Of a stretch of DNA of 10,917 bases, positions 6,981 to 10,917 are shown in pieces. Source of the stretch: Candidatus Hodarchaeota archaeon (GTDB taxonomy: Archaea; Asgardarchaeota; Heimdallarchaeia; Hodarchaeales; Hodarchaeaceae). Numbering within the stretch: position 1 is the stretch's first letter; the number at the start of each line of letters is the position of its first letter. A model generated the notes under the pieces. That model did no database searches and was not told the origin of the DNA. It saw only the letters and a program-made list of their open reading frames with translations. The translations under genes were made by a program, and so were the position numbers. The stretch spans positions 1 to 10,917 of the forward strand of contig JAUUVJ010000093.1 in NCBI GenBank assembly GCA_030589605.1, read 5' to 3'.

Positions 6981-6995
6981 AATTTGTTACAAATT
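6981..6995. repeat. Palindrome in the histone/L10e divergent spacer
   Basis: AATTTGT-T-ACAAATT is a perfect 7-bp palindrome with a one-base centre, in the 272-bp spacer between the divergent histone and L10e genes. It could be a regulator site serving either promoter. The same spacer repeats the motif AAAATCGGACT / AAAATTCGGACT at 6939 and 7035. TATA candidates for L10e are CTTTAAAA (7031) and CTTAAATAG (7045). Motif evidence only. Confidence 0.3.
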
Positions 6996-7112
6996 TTAGT
7001 TCATTCAATAATCATTATTACTCTGAATACCTTTAAAATTCGGACTTAAATAGAGCTTAAATCAGAGGTTCATAGTCTTATTTTTCTAATGAATAAACTG
7101 AGTTGGAATATT

Positions 7113-7631
7113 ATGGGCAAGCGACCAGCTTATTGCTATACTCGTATCGATAGACCAGCATACACACGGAAAAAATTTATTAAGGGTGGTCCTGAATCAA
7201 AAATCAGATCATTTGATTTTGGGTCTCCAGGTACCGATTTTCCTGTTGAATTGAGCCTTATTACCAAAGAAAGGTGCCAAATCTCCGACAATGCCCTTGA
7301 AGCAGCTCGTATTCATGTAAACCGTTTTCTAACCCGAAACTTAGGTCGTGAAAATTATCATTATCGTGTTTGTGTTTACCCTCATCACAAAATTCGTGAG
7401 AATAAAATGATGACTGGAGCAGGAGCTGATCGTATACAAAATGGTATGCGATTATCATTTGGAAAAATAATTGGAGTGGTTGCTCGAGTTTATGAAGGCG
7501 ATCGCCTCCTGTTTATTCGTACTACTCCAGAGAATATTCAATTTGCAAAAGACGCGTTACGCCGTGGAAAAGCAAAATTCCCTAGGCCTTGTCGAATAAT
7601 CATAACAAAAGGTCATGACTTAGTACAATAG
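7113..7631 (+). CDS. rpl10e: Large-subunit ribosomal protein L10e (uL16)
   Basis: The archaeal/eukaryotic counterpart of bacterial L16, it binds 23S rRNA near the A site of the large subunit. The 172 residues show the family hallmarks: N-terminal KRPAYCYTRIDRPAYTRKKF, the central PHHKIRENKMMTGAGADR segment (about 92-109), and QNGMRLSFGKIIGVVARV. The C-terminal half is rich in Arg and Lys. The open frame reaches back to an ATG at 7089, but homologous proteins begin at M-x-KRPA, so ATG at 7113 is preferred. The extra eight residues (MNKLSWNI) lack family support. It is transcribed alone: the histone is divergent and almost 400 bp separate it from pth2. It ends with TAG. Confidence 0.96.
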   Translation: MGKRPAYCYTRIDRPAYTRKKFIKGGPESKIRSFDFGSPGTDFPVELSLITKERCQISDNALEAARIHVNRFLTRNLGRENYHYRVCVYPHHKIRENKMMTGAGADRIQNGMRLSFGKIIGVVARVYEGDRLLFIRTTPENIQFAKDALRRGKAKFPRPCRIIITKGHDLVQ

Positions 7632-7663
7632 CCTTCAATCTTCTTTTATAAGATTCTATTGCA

Positions 7664-7720
7664 TTAGTTGGCAACATAAACCTGCTTTGAACATTAAATT
7701 TCGAAATAAAGACCAACTAA
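7664..7720. repeat. 8-bp inverted repeat downstream of L10e
   Basis: TTAGTTGG (7664-7671) and CCAACTAA (7713-7720) are perfect complements around a 41-nt loop. The octamer AAGATTCT occurs at 7650-7657 and again overlapping the right arm at 7719-7726. It may be part of the L10e 3' untranslated region or of a small RNA. Confidence 0.3.
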
Positions 7721-7750
7721 GATTCTTGATTTTTAAAAATTAAATAAGAA

Positions 7751-7768
7751 ATAAGTAATATTACTTAT
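7751..7768. repeat. 18-bp perfect palindrome
   Basis: ATAAGTAATATTACTTAT is a perfect palindrome in the spacer before the candidate guide RNA and pth2. Its half-site AGTAAT recurs in everted order at 6176-6193 upstream of dnaG (ATTACT, 6 nt, AGTAAT). It could be a dimeric regulator site. Confidence 0.35.
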
Positions 7769-7850
7769 GAATAATTGCTAAGTTGATCTTATTAACCAAA
7801 TATAAATTCATATATTGAATTTCCAAAATGAAAAAGATATTACAATTACA

Positions 7851-7946
7851 TTATCCGTGATGATACTGACCTAAACTGAATCTGAGCTCAAAACAGGACA
7901 CCAAATGAGTTCGATAATGATGTACATGTACCTCACTGAGAATCAT
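7851..7946 (+). ncRNA. Candidate C/D box guide RNA
   Basis: Archaeal C/D RNAs guide 2'-O-methylation of rRNA or tRNA. Here box C GTGATGA (7857-7863) is followed by exactly 12 nt and CTGA (7876-7879, box D'). A C'-like ATGATGT (7917-7923) is again followed by exactly 12 nt and CTGA (7936-7939, box D). The flanks pair only partly (5 of 7 positions between 7850-7856 and 7940-7946). The D'-C' spacer is 37 nt, longer than usual in archaea, and no TATA box is at the ideal distance. Both guides are 12 nt with correct order of boxes, which is the main support. Confidence 0.3.
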
Positions 7947-7965
7947 TTTTGGAAATTATTCTTAA

Positions 7966-7975
7966 CCATAAAAAG
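7966..7975 (+). promoter_or_regulatory. TATA-like box of the pth2-pelA unit
   Basis: CCATAAAAAG lies about 55 bp before the TTG start of pth2; transcription would start near 7995 with a leader of about 30 nt. No other TATA-like box is obvious closer to the gene. Confidence 0.35.
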
Positions 7976-8025
7976 AGATATTTTGAGTTTCCGGTGTCAG
8001 TAAGAAAGTTAATTGGTGCAATTGA

Positions 8026-8382
8026 TTGCTAGAACTAAAGCAAGTTGTTATACTTCGGAAAGATTTGAAAATGTCCAAAGGTAAGGCTGCAGCGCAAGCT
8101 TCACATGCAGCGGTTGCAGCAGCCATAATATCTAAGCGAGAAAAACACAATGAATTTACAATTTGGTGGAGAACTGGTCAAAAAAAAGTTATACTAGGAG
8201 TGGATTCTGAATCAGAATTACTCGATATTGAAAAGCAACTTCGTGCAACTGGAGTTGTAGTTGTGAAAATTGATGATGCAGGTAGAACAGAGTTACCTCC
8301 TAATACAACAACAGCTCTAGGTATTGGACCTCACGCACAGAGAGATGTAGAGAAAATCACATTAGCATTAAAGTTATTCTGA
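8026..8382 (+). CDS. pth2: Peptidyl-tRNA hydrolase, Pth2 type
   Basis: Pth2 cleaves the ester bond of peptidyl-tRNAs that drop off ribosomes, recycling tRNA. The 118-residue protein covers the whole domain: N-terminal KQVVILRKDLKMSKGK and AAAQASHAAVAAA (about 5-33), the central WWRTGQKKVIL, and the conserved end DDAGRTELPPNTTTALGIGP before KITLALKLF. The start must be TTG at 8026: a stop codon (TGA) lies directly upstream in frame, and starting later would remove the conserved first strand. A GGTG 8 nt upstream may be a weak ribosome binding site. It ends with TGA, which shows TGA is a true stop here. pelA follows on the same strand about 40 nt later, most likely in one operon. Confidence 0.94.
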   Translation: MLELKQVVILRKDLKMSKGKAAAQASHAAVAAAIISKREKHNEFTIWWRTGQKKVILGVDSESELLDIEKQLRATGVVVVKIDDAGRTELPPNTTTALGIGPHAQRDVEKITLALKLF

Positions 8383-8421
8383 TTCTCAATAATTTACATT
8401 AAGTCCAAATAAGTGATGTAT

Positions 8422-9522
8422 ATGCGAGTTCTGAAGCAAGATTTAAAGAACAATCGTATAGTAGTACGTCCTGAAAATACTACAGATTTGTACATTCTTT
8501 CTAATATCATCAGTATTGGAGATCAAGTAATCGCAAAAACAAGTCGTAGGATCAGAAGATCTGGAAGTGAGGGGAGATCTGGTGATGAAAGCCAGAGGAT
8601 TACGATATTAATTGGAATTGACGTTGAAGACTTTGCATTTCAAGATAGTTCTGTAAGTAATCGTTTAAGAGTAAAAGGAAGGATATTCCAAGGTCCAGAG
8701 CAGCATGTGTCTATTGGTTCTTATCATACTCTTAATTTGGAATTAACACAATCTATAACAATCATTAAACCTGAATGGACTAAATATTATCTACAGCTAT
8801 TAAAAGAGGCTGAAGAGGCTAGCAAAAAACCAAAAATTTGCTTAATAGCTGTTGATAACTCTGAGGTTTGCATTGGTTTACTTGATAATTATAAAATTAG
8901 CGTTATTGCACATGAAAAATCGAATATTTCTCGTAAGAGAACTAAACAAAAAGTTCGTACTCAAGAAGCTCAAACTTTTTTTGAACAAGTTGCTACCATC
9001 ATTAAAAGGAGTATTTTACCAGAATCAAAAAATATAGTGATAGGGGGACCAGGATTTATCAAAGAAAGACTTTTTGTCTTCTTAAAGGAAAGATTTCCCA
9101 AAGAAAATCTCAATGTAATCATTGCAGGGTCACTTAGCGCTGGAAATCGTGTTGGACTTTCAGAACTATTAAATTTAGAAGCTGTTGATAAGTTGGCTAT
9201 AGATTTCAGGATTTTCGAAGAAAATCGTTTGTTAGATGAGTTTTTTAAAAGATTGAATCAAGGGTCAACTGATATAACATATGGTTTTATAGAAGCAAAG
9301 AAAATATCTAATTCTGGAGCGATTGAGTCTCTTATTGTACTTGATTCATTTTTGAAAGGTGGAGGAGGGGTCAATCCAGATGAAATCAATGCTTTATTTC
9401 GAGAAATTGAAAAAACGCGCGGAAAAATAATGATTATTCCTCTACAAAGCGATAATGCGAATAGGTTGAAAACTTTTGGTGGAATTATTGCTCTCTTACG
9501 CTATTCTTTAACTTGGGATTAG
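8422..9522 (+). CDS. pelA: Pelota (Dom34), ribosome rescue factor
   Basis: Pelota enters the A site of stalled ribosomes and, with ABCE1 and in archaea aEF1A, promotes splitting and mRNA release. The 366 residues show the three-domain layout: an Sm-like N-terminal domain (about 1-130) beginning MRVLKQDLKNNRIVVRPEN with GDQVIAKTSRR; a central domain (about 135-265) with IVIGGPGFIKERL; and a C-terminal eRF1_3-like domain (about 270-366) with SGAIESLIVLDSFL. There is no GGQ motif, which separates it from release factor aRF1. GTG at 8413 and ATG at 8416 are in frame just upstream; I take ATG at 8422 because homologues begin M-(R/K)-(V/I)-L. No clear Shine-Dalgarno site. It probably shares a transcript with pth2. 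Confidence 0.95.
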   Translation: MRVLKQDLKNNRIVVRPENTTDLYILSNIISIGDQVIAKTSRRIRRSGSEGRSGDESQRITILIGIDVEDFAFQDSSVSNRLRVKGRIFQGPEQHVSIGSYHTLNLELTQSITIIKPEWTKYYLQLLKEAEEASKKPKICLIAVDNSEVCIGLLDNYKISVIAHEKSNISRKRTKQKVRTQEAQTFFEQVATIIKRSILPESKNIVIGGPGFIKERLFVFLKERFPKENLNVIIAGSLSAGNRVGLSELLNLEAVDKLAIDFRIFEENRLLDEFFKRLNQGSTDITYGFIEAKKISNSGAIESLIVLDSFLKGGGGVNPDEINALFREIEKTRGKIMIIPLQSDNANRLKTFGGIIALLRYSLTWD

Positions 9523-9581
9523 ACAAATTGAAAATCAATATCTAATCGGAGAAAAAAACCAAATTTACCTGTGAAACCAAT

Positions 9582-10064
9582 TTAAAGTTCCCAATAATCT
9601 TTGAATAAGTTTTTAGCTTGAACAATTGTATCCAAAGTTTGGGAATTAGGTTTTAAGGATTGAATTGTCAGATCATAGTCATTTTCAGGATGGATTAACG
9701 GATTAATATATGACGAAACTAGTGTAGGCAGCATTTGGATATTATAGCCTCCTTCCAGGAAATTCGCAAAAGGTATATCAAGATCAGAAACGATTTGATG
9801 AATATATGACCCAATAATTGAAAAACCTCGATTTGTAACCCCTAACACACCAATAGGATCTTTTTCATAGGCATCAAAACCTGCTGAAATAGCAAGAAAC
9901 TGGGGTTTGAACTGAAAAAGAATAGGCAGCAAGAGTTGCTCGAACACTACTTGTAAATCGGCTTCAGATGAACGATACCCCAGAGGAACACAAACGTTGT
10001 AACCACGTCCATCTCCTTCCCCTAACTCATCTACCCAGCCTGAACAAAAAAATGAGATATTTTT
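9582..10064 (-). pseudogene. Histone deacetylase-family enzyme, C-terminal remnant
   Basis: The frame (160 residues from just after a TAG at 10065-10067 to TAA) matches the second half of histone deacetylase/AcuC/acetylpolyamine amidohydrolase proteins. It has a GRGYNVCVPL segment near its start, ISAGFDAYEKDPIG (Asp of GFD is a zinc ligand), and the LEGGYN loop with the active-site tyrosine. The N-terminal half, about 180 residues holding the catalytic histidine pair and the first two zinc ligands, is absent. I translated the 120 bp upstream to the next gene and see no such sequence. No ATG begins the frame; a GTG at 9947 would make a still shorter product. It converges with pelA. Likely a decayed or truncated gene and not catalytic; a rearrangement or assembly join is the alternative. 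Confidence 0.75.
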
Positions 10065-10187
10065 CTAATCCTAGCATGAATTCAATTACTGTTGATATGA
10101 GCCTTAACAAATAATTATATTTAATGTATAAAAAAATCCACGGAAAAAACTGGGAACACAATAGTCTTACTAAATGGTTGAAATTTC

Positions 10188-10685
10188 TTAGATATTTATG
10201 AAAAGTAGGAATAAAGTAATTGAACCAAAGATTAGTGTTACTGCTAGTTCAATTTTTAGCCCACAATTGTAAAAGAAGAAATAATATTTCCTTAATCCTT
10301 TATTATAATTTGATTTTAGCCAATTATCGAATTCTGGTTTCTTTCTTAGTTCTTGAAAGGTTTCAACGGCTTTAAAATCTTTAATAGATGATTTGAAGTT
10401 TGCTGTATCTTCAATGTTCAAAATAGCTTCAATCGAACATTCTTCAAGATGCCAATAAAAATATCTCCCATAGAAATGTAAAAAAATAACCATGATCGTT
10501 ATTAGAAATGGAATAATAACAAGCCAACGATTTTCGGGAATACTAAAAATACCAAAAATAAATCCAATCCCCACACCTATCATTGCATTTAGATGGTCAC
10601 TCTGTTTACATCTGGAATAATTTAAACGATCCCAGAAAAATTTATCTTTTAGATTTTCAGATTTAAACTTACATTTATCAGTCAT
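10188..10685 (-). CDS. Small three-span membrane protein, unknown
   Basis: I do not recognise this family. The 165 residues begin with a charged, cysteine-containing stretch (1-33), then two membrane segments (about 34-49 and 54-78) in a hairpin. A hydrophilic middle region of about 60 residues follows (EECSIEAILNIEDTANFKSS...KKPEFDNWLKS), then a last membrane segment at about 141-163. ATG at 10685 is chosen because GGGTGAG lies 3 nt upstream, a strong ribosome binding site. A longer reading from TTG at 10778 lacks such a site. It stands 120 bp upstream of the deacetylase remnant on the same strand. Two membrane helices plus a cytosolic region recall SLATT-type and similar small sensor proteins, but I see no specific match and give no function. 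Confidence 0.65.
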   Translation of the reverse strand: MTDKCKFKSENLKDKFFWDRLNYSRCKQSDHLNAMIGVGIGFIFGIFSIPENRWLVIIPFLITIMVIFLHFYGRYFYWHLEECSIEAILNIEDTANFKSSIKDFKAVETFQELRKKPEFDNWLKSNYNKGLRKYYFFFYNCGLKIELAVTLIFGSITLFLLFINI

Positions 10686-10917
10686 TTTCTCACCCTTAAT
10701 TTTATTATAAAATTTCATAAAACCCTTATTTGTTAAAAATCTTTCTTTCTTTGTAAGCTCTTGAATTATAAAAACCAATAGAACAAAAAACTTTGTAAAA
10801 AAGGGAAAAATTGATTCCTGGTAGTGGGCTGGTTTTTTTCTGGATTTAATTTAGTATTAGTTTTGCAATCCTATTCCTTTTTTCGAATTCCGCTCTTCTA
10901 TCATAATAATCTGTTAA
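10686..10917. other. Terminal spacer without recognisable gene
   Basis: These 232 bp precede the last gene and run to the window edge. Beyond the ribosome binding site of the gene ending at 10188 and AT-rich possible promoter bases near 10735, I see no coding frame, RNA or repeat that I can support. Confidence 0.4.

Noticed and set aside
10138..10160. GGAAAA...GGGAAC bases resembling an archaeal origin recognition box
   Set aside because: The core of the box is not matched, there is no second copy, and no orc1/cdc6 gene is in the window.

Overview
The window is AT-rich DNA from an archaeon. The evidence is a set of archaeal or archaeal/eukaryotic information-processing genes: archaeal DnaG (Toprim), a tailless histone, ribosomal protein L10e, Pelota, Pth2, archaeal phosphopantetheine adenylyltransferase and a zinc-finger NusA-like protein. 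TATA-type promoters with purine-rich flanks sit about 25 bp before the likely transcript starts. Low GC, many single-gene transcription units and long spacers fit an Asgard-type or other low-GC archaeon, but the lineage is inference. TTG and GTG starts occur, and clear Shine-Dalgarno sites decide the starts of dnaG and of the last gene.

Layout. 1-927 (+) argF, ornithine carbamoyltransferase. 1041-1547 (+) a zinc-finger/KH NusA-like protein. It converges, 10 bp apart, with a minus-strand series: a six-span membrane protein (1558-2154), a site-2 protease of family M50 (2350-3585) broken by one in-frame TGA, and coaD (3812-4264). From about 4431 to 4783 there is no convincing gene, but a TATA box on the plus strand is followed by a compact set of nested helices. 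This is probably a structured RNA and possibly RNase P RNA. dnaG (4834-6075, -) follows, with a hairpin/T-tract terminator. A 500-bp spacer with several inverted repeats leads to a histone gene (6616-6840, -), which is divergent from ribosomal L10e (7113-7631, +).

The spacer 7632-8025 holds an 18-bp perfect palindrome, a larger inverted repeat and a candidate C/D box guide RNA. Then come pth2 (8026-8382, +) and pelA (8422-9522, +), a natural pair for peptidyl-tRNA hydrolysis and stalled-ribosome rescue. On the minus strand, 9582-10064 is the C-terminal half of a histone deacetylase-type enzyme whose N-terminal half is absent. 10188-10685 is an unrecognised small membrane protein.

Most of the window is housekeeping (arginine and CoA synthesis, translation, RNA metabolism, chromatin). 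The points of real interest are the interrupted protease, the 4431-4783 RNA, the candidate guide RNA, the hairpin cluster upstream of dnaG and the deacetylase remnant. I see no CRISPR array, insertion sequence or tRNA gene.
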